Of a stretch of DNA of 64,000 bases, positions 16,833-24,778 are shown one piece after another. This DNA comes from Rhizobium sp. BK376 (GTDB lineage Bacteria > Pseudomonadota > Alphaproteobacteria > Rhizobiales > Rhizobiaceae), in contig NZ_SLZG01000021.1 of NCBI RefSeq assembly GCF_004341625.1, positions 25,447-89,446 on the forward strand, given 5' to 3'. A program made the position numbers and the translations under genes. Under the pieces are notes generated by a model. The model was given only the letters and a program-made list of their open reading frames with translations. It did not search any database and had not been told where the DNA came from. The number at the start of each line of letters is the position of its first letter. Positions within the stretch are counted from its first letter, which is position 1.

Positions 16833-16895
16833 ATGCCCTGAATTCGGGCCGGCCTCGTCAGATTTCCGCAACACCCTCACAAGACGGATACGATC

Positions 16896-18143
16896 ATGAC
16901 TGGCGACAACTCCGCGCAGACATCGCGCAGCCAAATGACCGCGGCATCGGCGGCGACTGCTCCCATTGCCGCGCCTCGACTTATCACCTTGATTTTGCTT
17001 TCGGCCCTCTCGGTGCTGCCGGTCAACATGACCCTGCCGTCATTGCCGAATATCGCGGCTACATTCCACGCCGATCCCGCGCTTATCAATCTTTCGGTTG
17101 CCGGCTTTGCGATCTTTACGGCCCTGACCGAGCTTGTGGCCGGCGCGATGTCGGATCGATATGGGCGCCGGGCGGTGGCGCTGGCAGCGATCTCCATCTT
17201 CGTCCTCGCTTCCCTCGGCTGTGCAGCCTCCACCGATATCGGCACCTTTCTCCTGTTTCGAATGCTGCAGGCGGCGATCGGCGCCTGCTTTTCCATCTCT
17301 CTCGTCATCGCCAGGGAAACCTCCGGCGAGCGCCAAGCCGCAAGCAAATTCGGCTACCTCGCGGTCGGATGGGCAATTGCACCCCTGCTCGGCCCGACAT
17401 TCGGCGGATTGTTGGACGAGTTATTCGGCTGGCGGGCATGTTTTCTTGCCCTGGCTCTCCTTGGCGCGGCGGCACTTGCTCTCTGCAGCCGCGAATTGAA
17501 AGGGCCGGCCACGCATGCATCCGAACCTCGCCGGAATTATCTCACGTCATACAGGCAGTTGCTGGGCTCGGCGCGATTCTGGGCCTACACGCTCTGCATG
17601 ATCTGCTCGATGGGAACGTTCTACGTCTTCCTGGGAGGAGCGCCCCTGGCCGTCGGCAACTCGCTCAATGGATCCAGCACGCAGCTCGGCCTTTACATGG
17701 GAATGGTCCCGGCAGGCTTCATTCTCGGCAGCTATCTGACCGGCCGCTACGCGTCGCGATTTCAGCGGGGCACAGTGGTCGTCGTGGCGCGGTCGCTCAC
17801 CTGCATCGGGCTGCTCGTCGGCCTCGCCCTGTCGATGTCGGGGGTAACCCACATCCTGGCATTCTTCGGACCCTGCATGTTCATCGGCATCGGCAATGGC
17901 TTGACCATGCCTGCAGCCAATACGGGCGTCATGTCGGTTCGCGCCAATCTCTCCGGAACCGCCGTCGGGCTGGCGGCCGCAATGCGCATTGCCGGCGGCG
18001 CGCTCGTCTCGTCTATTGGAGGTCTGTTTTTGGCAGAGCAGCATGCTGTCCTGGTATTGTTCGGCATCATGCTCACGACAGCGTCGCTGGCACTGTCGGC
18101 GGCTCTGGTCGCCGCGATCATTGATCGGAGGATTTCCGAGTAG
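16896..18143 (+). CDS. MFS drug/metabolite exporter, Bcr/CflA type
   Basis: A 415-aa major facilitator with about 12 predicted transmembrane segments. The N-terminal LSVLPVNMTLPSLPNIAATF is typical of the Bcr/CflA (DHA1) group, and motif A reads GAMSDRYGRRAV in the loop between helices 2 and 3. Motif C-like GWAIAPLLGPTFGGLL follows in helix 5. The family exports drugs, sulfonamides and some amino acids such as cysteine. The Val/Ile/Leu-rich attenuator-like leader directly upstream suggests a branched-chain amino acid or a related metabolite as substrate; that is an inference. No strong ribosome-binding site precedes ATG 16896. Confidence 0.88.
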   Translation: MTGDNSAQTSRSQMTAASAATAPIAAPRLITLILLSALSVLPVNMTLPSLPNIAATFHADPALINLSVAGFAIFTALTELVAGAMSDRYGRRAVALAAISIFVLASLGCAASTDIGTFLLFRMLQAAIGACFSISLVIARETSGERQAASKFGYLAVGWAIAPLLGPTFGGLLDELFGWRACFLALALLGAAALALCSRELKGPATHASEPRRNYLTSYRQLLGSARFWAYTLCMICSMGTFYVFLGGAPLAVGNSLNGSSTQLGLYMGMVPAGFILGSYLTGRYASRFQRGTVVVVARSLTCIGLLVGLALSMSGVTHILAFFGPCMFIGIGNGLTMPAANTGVMSVRANLSGTAVGLAAAMRIAGGALVSSIGGLFLAEQHAVLVLFGIMLTTASLALSAALVAAIIDRRISE

Positions 18144-18185
18144 AAAATCCCTGTCGTCCGGGACCGATGTCGCAACCGCGTCTTA

Positions 18186-19187
18186 TCAACGGCCGGGCAG
18201 GACCCGGTTCGGCGGCCGATGCCCGTCCATGAAGGCGCGGATATTGATGATCACCTTGTCGCCCATGTCGATGCGGCTCTCGATCGTTGCCGAGCCCATA
18301 TGCGGCAGCAGCACGACCTTGCCCTCGTTGGCGAGCTTGATCAGCTTGGAGTTGACCATCGGCTCGTTTTCAAAGACGTCGAGCCCGGCGCCGGCAATCT
18401 TGCCCTCGCGCAGGATCTTGATCAGGGCGGCCTCGTCGATGACATCGCCGCGCGCGGTGTTGACGATATAGCTCGTCGGCTGCAGCAGCGCGAGGCGGCG
18501 GGCGGATATCAGATGAAAGGTCGCCGGCGTCGAGGGGCAGTTGACGGAAACGATATCGACGCGGGCAAGCATCTGGTCGAGGCTGTCCCAGTAGGTCGCC
18601 TCCAGCTCGTCCTCGGTCGCCGGGCTGACGCGCTTGCGGTTGTGATAGTGGATCGACAGGCCGAATGCCTTGGCGCGGCGCGCAACCGCGGTGCCGATCC
18701 GGCCCATGCCGACAATGCCGATCCGCTTGCCGGCGATTCGCCGGCCGAGCATCCAGGTCGGCGACCATCCGGCCCATTCGCCGGGCTTGTCGGTCAGAAC
18801 CCGCGAGCCCTCGGCCAATCGGCGCGGCACGGCGAGGATGAGCGCCATGGTCATGTCGGCCGTGTCTTCGGTCAGCACGTTCGGCGTGTTGGTGACGGTG
18901 ATGCCCTTGCGGGCGGCAGCCTCGACATCGATATGATCCGTGCCGTTGGAAAAGCTGGCGATCAGCTTCATCTGCGGCCCGGCCTGCTCGACCATGTCGG
19001 CGTCGATTCGGTCGGTCACCGTAGGGACCAGCACGTCAGCGCTCTTGATGGCTTCGATCAGCTCCGGCTTCGAGCGCGGCGTATCGTCGATATTGAGTTC
19101 GGCATCGAAGAGTTCGCGCATCCGGGTTTCGACAGCGTCGGGCAGTTTGCGCGTGATGTAGACCTTCGGCTTTTTCTTCGTCGTCAT
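18186..19187 (-). CDS. D-2-hydroxyacid dehydrogenase (glyoxylate/hydroxypyruvate reductase-like)
   Basis: A 333-aa NAD(P)-dependent oxidoreductase of the D-isomer-specific 2-hydroxyacid family. The Rossmann motif GIVGMGRIGTAVARRA lies near residue 158, with a preceding ASFSNGTDHIDV and TPNVLTEDTADM. The catalytic residues are Arg in NTARGDVIDE, Glu in DVFENEP and His in LLPHMGSAT. The sequence is closest to the GyaR/GhrB glyoxylate reductase group as far as motifs allow. It converges with the upstream MFS gene with 42 bp between the stops. Confidence 0.9.
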   Translation of the reverse strand: MTTKKKPKVYITRKLPDAVETRMRELFDAELNIDDTPRSKPELIEAIKSADVLVPTVTDRIDADMVEQAGPQMKLIASFSNGTDHIDVEAAARKGITVTNTPNVLTEDTADMTMALILAVPRRLAEGSRVLTDKPGEWAGWSPTWMLGRRIAGKRIGIVGMGRIGTAVARRAKAFGLSIHYHNRKRVSPATEDELEATYWDSLDQMLARVDIVSVNCPSTPATFHLISARRLALLQPTSYIVNTARGDVIDEAALIKILREGKIAGAGLDVFENEPMVNSKLIKLANEGKVVLLPHMGSATIESRIDMGDKVIINIRAFMDGHRPPNRVLPGR

Positions 19188-19428
19188 GGCGACTTGCGAT
19201 GCCTTGTTTAGATGTCTTTAACCAACAAGAACGATAATTTAACCGTTCCGGGCATTTCTACCAGACCCGCCGGCGAAGACAAATAAAACTCGCGAGCACT
19301 GGCCGATTTGCAGGGGCAGGGGTGCGCACTTCATCAGTCCACCTTGGTCACTACGAGCGATCCCAGCAAAAGTGCGCGGCAGTTTTGCGTTCGGGATTGC
19401 CGGAAACGAAGAGCGAACGGAAATCCCC

Positions 19429-19968
19429 ATGCGTGGCAAAGTCCTGAAGTCCTGCGCTGTCCTGGCAATCGGCGTAATGCTCGCTGCCGCCAATGCCCAT
19501 CTTGCCGAGGCTCAGGCCGCAAAGGGTCCGAGCGGATTGCCGCTTCCGCGATTCGTCACGCTGAAATCGAAGCGCGTCAACCTGCGTATCGGACCGAGTT
19601 CCGATTATGCGGTCTCCTGGCTCTATCTCCGTCAGGGTCTGCCAGTCGAGATCATCCAGGAATACGATAACTGGCGCCGCGTTCGTGATTCGGATGGCAC
19701 CGAGGGCTGGGTCAACCAATCCCTGCTGTCGGGACAGCGCTCGGCGCTGGCCGCCCCATGGATGAAGGGCAAGGGCAAGAATATCTACGTCAACATGCGC
19801 CGCGATCCGCAGCCCTCGAGCTCGATAATCGCCAAGCTGGAGCCTGGCGTGATGATGCATATCCGCGAATGCACGGGCGACTGGTGCTTCGTCAATGCCG
19901 ACTCGTCCGAAGGCTGGGTGGCGCAGTCCGAAATCTGGGGCGCCTACCCAGGAGAGGCCTTTAAATAA
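19429..19968 (+). CDS. Secreted protein with two bacterial SH3 domains
   Basis: A 179-aa protein starting MRGKVLKSCAVLAIG, with a signal peptide ending near AEAQA. The first SH3b domain is KSKRVNLRIGPSSDYAVSWLYLRQGLPVEIIQEYDNWRRVRDSDGTEGWV; I cite it here by its key residues RVNLR, YDNWRRV and EGWV. The second repeat has YVNMRRDP, CTGDWCFV and EGWVAQ. Such proteins bind cell-wall components. Start ATG 19429 follows the upstream in-frame residues that lack a signal. The end overlaps the convergent kinase gene by eight bases. Confidence 0.88.
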   Translation: MRGKVLKSCAVLAIGVMLAAANAHLAEAQAAKGPSGLPLPRFVTLKSKRVNLRIGPSSDYAVSWLYLRQGLPVEIIQEYDNWRRVRDSDGTEGWVNQSLLSGQRSALAAPWMKGKGKNIYVNMRRDPQPSSSIIAKLEPGVMMHIRECTGDWCFVNADSSEGWVAQSEIWGAYPGEAFK

Positions 19969-20953
19969 GGCCCGTTTCGCGTGCCGCGTCGGCAAGCGAA
20001 ACGGTCGGCCTCGGGCCGATCTGTTGGATGACGATACCGGCGGCAAGGCAGCCGAGCTTGCCGCAATCTTCCAGCGAGCGATCCTGCGTATAGCCATAGA
20101 GGAAGCCAGCGGCAAAGAGATCGCCGGCTCCAGTCGTATCAACCAGTTCCTTGAGCTCGATAGCGTCGACGCGGTAGCGCTCGTTGCCGCGCAGAATGAC
20201 GGCGCCGTGTTCGCTCATGGTGACGGCGGCGATTTTGCAATCGGCCGCGATCTTCGTCAGTGCTTCTTCGAAATCGCGCGTCTCATAAAGCGCAAGCGCT
20301 TCCTCGCGATTGGCAAACACGATATCGACGGTGCCCGACCGCATGAGGTCGAGGAACTCGCCGCGGTAGCGATCGACGCAGAAACTGTCCGACAGAGTCA
20401 TGGAGACTTCGCGGCCATTCGCATGGGCGATGCGGGCGCATTCGCGGATGGCTTCCTTGGCGCGTGGCGGATCCCAGAGATAGCCTTCGAAGTAGGTGAC
20501 CTTGGCATCAGCCACGACGTCGGCCTCGACGTCTTCCGGTCCAAGCTCGACGCAGGCGCCGAGATAGGTGTTCATCGACCGCTCGCCGTCTTCGGTGACG
20601 AAGATCATCGACCGCGCCGTGGGCGGAAACGTGCCCTTCGACTCGGTTTGATAGTGCACGCCCTGGGCACGGATATCGTGGGCAAAGATCTCGCCGAGCT
20701 GATCCTCCGCAACCTTGCCAAAATAGGCAGCCCTGCCGCCGAAATTCGCAACGCCCGCCGCCGTGTTGCCGGCACTGCCGCCGGACGCTTCCAGCGCCGG
20801 TCCCATTCGCGAATACAACAGCTCGGCGCGCTCGGCGTCGATCAGGTTCATTGCAGCTTTGGTGATACTGTTGTCGATCAGGAACTGATCATCGCAACGG
20901 GAGATAATGTCGACGATGGCATTGCCAACGGCCAGTACATCGAAACGTGTCAT
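19961..20953 (-). CDS. Adenosine kinase (PfkB family)
   Basis: A 330-aa PfkB-family carbohydrate/nucleoside kinase. The signature motifs are GGSAGNTAAGVANFGGRAAYFGKV (N-terminal) and DTTGAGDLFAAGFLYG with the catalytic Asp. The family in Rhizobiales is generally annotated as adenosine kinase (adenosine to AMP) and the NAIVDI start fits. I chose ATG 20953; a TTG precedes it directly. No strong Shine-Dalgarno sequence is visible. A purine-salvage operon lies elsewhere in the window at 48-56 kb. Confidence 0.88.
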   Translation of the reverse strand: MTRFDVLAVGNAIVDIISRCDDQFLIDNSITKAAMNLIDAERAELLYSRMGPALEASGGSAGNTAAGVANFGGRAAYFGKVAEDQLGEIFAHDIRAQGVHYQTESKGTFPPTARSMIFVTEDGERSMNTYLGACVELGPEDVEADVVADAKVTYFEGYLWDPPRAKEAIRECARIAHANGREVSMTLSDSFCVDRYRGEFLDLMRSGTVDIVFANREEALALYETRDFEEALTKIAADCKIAAVTMSEHGAVILRGNERYRVDAIELKELVDTTGAGDLFAAGFLYGYTQDRSLEDCGKLGCLAAGIVIQQIGPRPTVSLADAARETGLI

Positions 20954-21199
20954 CAAGAAGGGATCCCGGAAAACTGTGATAGCCGGTATCCGGTAATATC
21001 TATTTTTGCGAAGTTTGAAAGAAAAACATTGCGCTAGCCCAATAGGTAATTCGCAATAGTCATTTCCCTGTCACTTTCGAACTGTAAATTTTTAATCAAG
21101 CGAACCGGCATGTAGCGGAGCAATCTCTCGTTGTCGGCGGCGGGGACATGATGTCCTTTATCTCATCGGTATGCGACGCTGACCACGGATGAACTGGCA

Positions 21200-21263
21200 G
21201 CCTGCAACCGGGAGCAGTCCGGCAAAGCCGGATGCGGAAAAGCGGGCAAGGCCCGCTTTTTTT
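21200..21263 (+). ncRNA. Structured RNA with three consecutive hairpins and intrinsic terminator
   Basis: CTGC/GCAG (21202-21217), TCCGGC-AAA-GCCGGA (21218-21232) and AGCGGGC-AAG-GCCCGCT (21241-21257) follow each other, then a run of seven T. It lies 74 bp before the alpha/beta hydrolase start on the same strand. It is either an independent sRNA or the end of a regulated leader. No promoter could be placed with confidence. The rest of the 383-bp gap (20954-21336) is AT-richer and shows no other gene. Confidence 0.5.
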
Positions 21264-21336
21264 GCGTTTGCGGTTTCGCTTTCGTGGCATCCTTCAAAGC
21301 CAGAACTCCATGGGCATTCATGGATGGGAGGATGGT

Positions 21337-22218
21337 ATGAAGTCTATCAAAGCTGGCGTCCTCGATATTGCCTATGCGGAATTCGGTCCACGGGATGGCG
21401 TTCCGGTCATCCTGCTGCATGGCTTTCCCTATGACACCAACGCCTATGCCGACGTTTGCGGAAGGTTAAGTGATCGCGGTCTGCGTTCGGTCGTTCCGTC
21501 GCTACGCGGCTACGGCGATACACGCTTCCTTGCGGCGGCAACGCCGCGCTCAGGGCAACAAGCCGCGCTCGGCGCGGATTTGTTGGCACTGATGGACGCG
21601 CTTTCGATCCCGAAAGCCATTCTGGCCGGCTACGACTGGGGCGGGCGCGCGGCCTGCATCGTTTCGGCACTTTGGCCGGAGCGAGTGTCGGGCCTCGTCA
21701 GTTGCGGCGCCGGCTACAACATTCAGAATATCGCCGCGGCGGGCATGCCTGTTCTGCCGGAAGAAGAGTATCGCTATTGGTATCAGTATTATTTTCATTC
21801 CGAGCGCGGCCGCATCGGCCTCGACATCAATCGCCGCGCCTTGTGCCGCCTGATTTGGAAGCTCTGGTCGCCGAATTGGGCCTTTGATGAGGCGACTTTC
21901 GAGCGTAGTGCCGCATCATTTGACAATCCGGATTTTGTCGATGTCGTGATCCATTCTTACCGGCATCGCTTCGGTCTGGCGGCGGGCGATCCCGCGTTCG
22001 ATACCATCGAGTCGCTGCTCGCGCGACAGCCGGACATTATGGTGCCGACAATCGTGATGCAGGGTGACGCCGACGGTGTGGATCCGCCAGCAGCTGAAGA
22101 CGCTGCGGCTTCCCATTTCAAGGGGCGCTATGAACGGCGTATCCTTCGCGGCATCGGTCACAATCTGCCGCAGGAGGCGCCGGCCGCCTTCGCGAATGCC
22201 ATTTTGTCGCTGATCTGA
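21337..22218 (+). CDS. Alpha/beta hydrolase, epoxide-hydrolase/dehalogenase type
   Basis: A 293-aa alpha/beta-fold enzyme. The oxyanion motif HGFP is at 28-31 and the nucleophile elbow GYDWGG places Asp at residue 100, which is the epoxide hydrolase or haloalkane dehalogenase pattern rather than a serine hydrolase. The likely catalytic His is 275 (GIGHNLPQE). GGGAGG lies six bases before ATG 21337. Its substrate is unknown. A terminator hairpin (22235-22258) separates it from the convergent cycM. Confidence 0.87.
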   Translation: MKSIKAGVLDIAYAEFGPRDGVPVILLHGFPYDTNAYADVCGRLSDRGLRSVVPSLRGYGDTRFLAAATPRSGQQAALGADLLALMDALSIPKAILAGYDWGGRAACIVSALWPERVSGLVSCGAGYNIQNIAAAGMPVLPEEEYRYWYQYYFHSERGRIGLDINRRALCRLIWKLWSPNWAFDEATFERSAASFDNPDFVDVVIHSYRHRFGLAAGDPAFDTIESLLARQPDIMVPTIVMQGDADGVDPPAAEDAAASHFKGRYERRILRGIGHNLPQEAPAAFANAILSLI

Positions 22219-22234
22219 TGGACGGAGCAACAAA

Positions 22235-22258
22235 AAAGCCCGACTGTAGCCGGGCTTT
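22235..22258 (-). terminator. Intrinsic terminator of cycM (usable from both sides)
   Basis: AAAGCCCG and CGGGCTTT pair across an 8-base loop. The minus strand continues with a T-run of six, so it ends cycM transcripts; on the plus strand the T-run is only three. Confidence 0.75.
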
Positions 22259-22281
22259 CGAGGATTGGACGTACAGTTCGC

Positions 22282-22881
22282 TCAATTCGTCGCGGCAGGT
22301 GCGGCGGCCGGAGCAGCATTCGCATCCGGCAACGGTTCCGGCGTATCGGCGAGCGTGCGCAGATAGGCGATGACGTCGGCGCGATCGGTTTCCTTCGGCA
22401 GGCCGGCAAAGCCCATTGCGGTTCCGGGAATGAACTTCTTCGGCGCCATCAGGAAGTGGTAGAGGTGGTCGTAGGTCCACTTTTCCGTGCTGCCCTTGGA
22501 GAAGTCCTTGATGCCAGACGAGTAGCCGAAGCCCTCATGCGAAGCGATCGGACGGTCGACGACGCCGTAGAGATTCGGGCCAACCTTGTTCGGTCCTCCT
22601 TTGGTCCCGTCATGACAGGCCTGACACTTCTTGAAGATGGTTTCGCCGACCTTGGCGTCGGCCTTCTGCAGCAGCTGTGCGATCGGCGTTTCCGGCTTTG
22701 CGGCCTCGCCCTTGTCGCCGGCTCCGCCGGATCCTGCACTCTCATCCGCAACAATGGTGAAACCGGGCTTTTCCGGCGCTTCCGTAGTGAAGATCGCGCC
22801 TGACACGAGCGAGACCGACTTCAACACGAAAAGCGTGGCCAGAAGTGCTCCCACACCCATGTTCACGTAGGATGAATTCAT
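22282..22881 (-). CDS. cycM: Membrane-anchored cytochrome c (CycM-like)
   Basis: A 199-aa class I cytochrome c with an uncleaved N-terminal anchor (GVGALLATLFVLKSVSLVSG, about 10-30), an Ala/Gly-rich linker, and the haem site CQACH (Cys86, Cys89, His90). GPNLYGVVDRPIASHEGFGYSSG is the usual mid-domain motif, and the axial Met156 is in PGTAMGFAG. CycM-type proteins carry electrons to aa3 oxidase in rhizobia. An Ala/Pro-rich tail follows. It is divergent from kdsB. Confidence 0.93.
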   Translation of the reverse strand: MNSSYVNMGVGALLATLFVLKSVSLVSGAIFTTEAPEKPGFTIVADESAGSGGAGDKGEAAKPETPIAQLLQKADAKVGETIFKKCQACHDGTKGGPNKVGPNLYGVVDRPIASHEGFGYSSGIKDFSKGSTEKWTYDHLYHFLMAPKKFIPGTAMGFAGLPKETDRADVIAYLRTLADTPEPLPDANAAPAAAPAATN

Positions 22882-23033
22882 CTGCTATGCTCCCCTCGCC
22901 TCCGACAGAAACTGCCGGCCCATCTTGAATTCGGCCGAAACCTATGTCTTTTGCCTTTTCCTTGCAACTCTCTAAATCGTCTCACCCATGAGACTTTTTG
23001 ACACTTTTGCGGCGGGAACAGAAGGCCAAGACA

Positions 23034-23789
23034 ATGACTCATCCCCACATCGACAATACGCTCGTGCTCATTCCTGCCCGTTTGGCCTCGACTCGCCTCC
23101 CGGGCAAGCCGCTCGCCGATATTTGCGGCCTTCCGATGATCGTACAAGTCGCCAAAAGAGCGCAGGAGGCGGCAATCGGTCGCATCGTCGTTGCCGTCGA
23201 CCATCAGGACACGTTCGATGTGGTGGCGAAGGCGGGATTCGAGGTCGTCATGACCCGCGAGGACCATCAATCCGGCTCCGATCGCATTTACGAAGCCCTG
23301 TTGAAGGTTGATCCGGACGGTCGCGCCGAGTTCATCGTCAACGTCCAGGGCGATCTGCCGACGATCGATCCGGAAACCGTGCGCGCCGCGCTGCGTCCGC
23401 TGGAAAATCCCGCTGTCGATATCGGCACGCTGACGACGGAGATCGAAGACGAAGCCGACAAGACCGCGCCGCATATCGTCAAGATCGTCGGTTCGCCCAT
23501 CTCGGAAAGCCGCCTGCATGCGCTCTATTTTACACGCACGACCGCGCCCTATGGCAACGGCCCGCTCTATCACCATATCGGGCTCTATGCCTACCGCCGT
23601 AGCGCGCTCGAAAAATTCGTCAGCCTCAAGCCGTCGACGCTCGAAAAGCGCGAATCACTGGAGCAGTTGCGGGCGCTGGAAGCCGGCATGCGCATCGATG
23701 TCGAGATCGTTGACACGGTTCCGCTCGGTGTCGATACTCCCGCCGACCTTGAAAAGGCCCGCCTTATCCTTTCCGGCGCCTCTCTCTGA
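23034..23789 (+). CDS. kdsB: 3-deoxy-manno-octulosonate cytidylyltransferase
   Basis: Activates KDO to CMP-KDO for lipopolysaccharide inner-core synthesis. The 251-aa protein has the N-terminal nucleotidyltransferase motif LIPARLASTRLPGKPL, DHQSGSDRIYEA, NVQGDLPTIDP and GLYAYRRSALEKFV, all typical of KdsB. Start ATG 23034 is preceded by AGAAGG. It is 24 bp upstream of pheA and likely cotranscribed with it; the pairing is common in Rhizobiales. Confidence 0.96.
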   Translation: MTHPHIDNTLVLIPARLASTRLPGKPLADICGLPMIVQVAKRAQEAAIGRIVVAVDHQDTFDVVAKAGFEVVMTREDHQSGSDRIYEALLKVDPDGRAEFIVNVQGDLPTIDPETVRAALRPLENPAVDIGTLTTEIEDEADKTAPHIVKIVGSPISESRLHALYFTRTTAPYGNGPLYHHIGLYAYRRSALEKFVSLKPSTLEKRESLEQLRALEAGMRIDVEIVDTVPLGVDTPADLEKARLILSGASL

Positions 23790-23813
23790 CGCCCCTCTGA
23801 TGGATTGTCTTCC

Positions 23814-24668
23814 ATGATCAAGCTGACCAACAAAATTGCCTTCCAGGGCGACTTCGGCGCCAATTCCGATATGGCCTGCCGCGATATGTTTCCGTCCATG
23901 GAGCCGCTTCCGTGCCAGACCTTCGAGGATGCATTCATCGCCCTCGACAACGGCGACGCCGATCTCGCGATGATCCCGATCGAGAATACGATCGCCGGTC
24001 GAGTGGCCGATATTCACCATCTCCTGCCCGAATCGCGCCTTCATATCGTCGGCGAATATTTCATGCCGATCCGCTTTCAGCTCATGGTGTTGCCGGGCGT
24101 GAAGAAGGAGGAGATCCGCACGGTTCACAGTCATATCCACGCGCTCGGCCAATGCCGCAAGATCGTGCGCGCCAACGGCTGGAAGCCTGTGATCGCCGGT
24201 GACACGGCGGGTTCGGCAAAGCTCGTCAAGGAAACGGGCGACCGCAGCATGGCGGCACTGGCTCCGCGCCTGGCGGCGGATATGTATGGGCTCGAGATCA
24301 TCGCGGAAAACGTCGAGGACGTCGAAAACAACATGACGCGCTTCGTCGTGCTCGCCCGCGACGAGGAATGGGCCGAGCGCAAGACGGACGAGGAGAAGAT
24401 CGTCACCACCTTCGTCTTCAACGTCCGCAACATTCCGGCAGCGCTCTATAAGGCGCTCGGCGGTTTTGCGACCAACAACATCAACATGACGAAGCTCGAA
24501 AGCTACCAGCTCGGCGGCAAGTTCGTCGCGACGCAATTCTATGCCGATATCGAGGGACATCCCTCCGATGCGAATGTGCGCCGCGCGCTGGAGGAACTAC
24601 GGTTCTTCTCGGAGAAAGTCCGTATCCTCGGTGTCTACAAGGGACATCCGACGCGGGGACTGCTCTGA
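23814..24668 (+). CDS. pheA: Prephenate dehydratase
   Basis: Converts prephenate to phenylpyruvate in phenylalanine biosynthesis. The 284-aa protein is monofunctional, without a chorismate mutase domain. The dehydratase domain begins KIAFQGDFGANSDMACRD and contains the conserved TRF motif (NNMTRFVVLAR). The C-terminal ACT domain (TTFVFNVRNIPAALYKALGGF, NMTKLESYQLGG) binds phenylalanine for feedback control. ATG 23814 fits the family N-terminus; a TTG at 23805 is also in frame. Confidence 0.96.
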   Translation: MIKLTNKIAFQGDFGANSDMACRDMFPSMEPLPCQTFEDAFIALDNGDADLAMIPIENTIAGRVADIHHLLPESRLHIVGEYFMPIRFQLMVLPGVKKEEIRTVHSHIHALGQCRKIVRANGWKPVIAGDTAGSAKLVKETGDRSMAALAPRLAADMYGLEIIAENVEDVENNMTRFVVLARDEEWAERKTDEEKIVTTFVFNVRNIPAALYKALGGFATNNINMTKLESYQLGGKFVATQFYADIEGHPSDANVRRALEELRFFSEKVRILGVYKGHPTRGLL

Positions 24669-24714
24669 TCGCAGGCATACCCTCCGGCAATTGTCGGAGC
24701 TAAGGGAACGAAAA

Positions 24715-24741
24715 AAGCCGGAGCGACACCCGCTCCGGCTT
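24715..24741. terminator. Bidirectional intrinsic terminator between pheA and dnaJ
   Basis: AAGCCGGAGC and GCTCCGGCTT form a perfect 10-bp stem with a GACACCC loop. The minus strand reads into six T, so it serves dnaKJ; the plus strand has a short T-run and may end kdsB-pheA. Confidence 0.8.
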
Positions 24742-24778
24742 TCAATGTTTCAGGGGCAGCCGCGTCTGCGGCGCCCTG

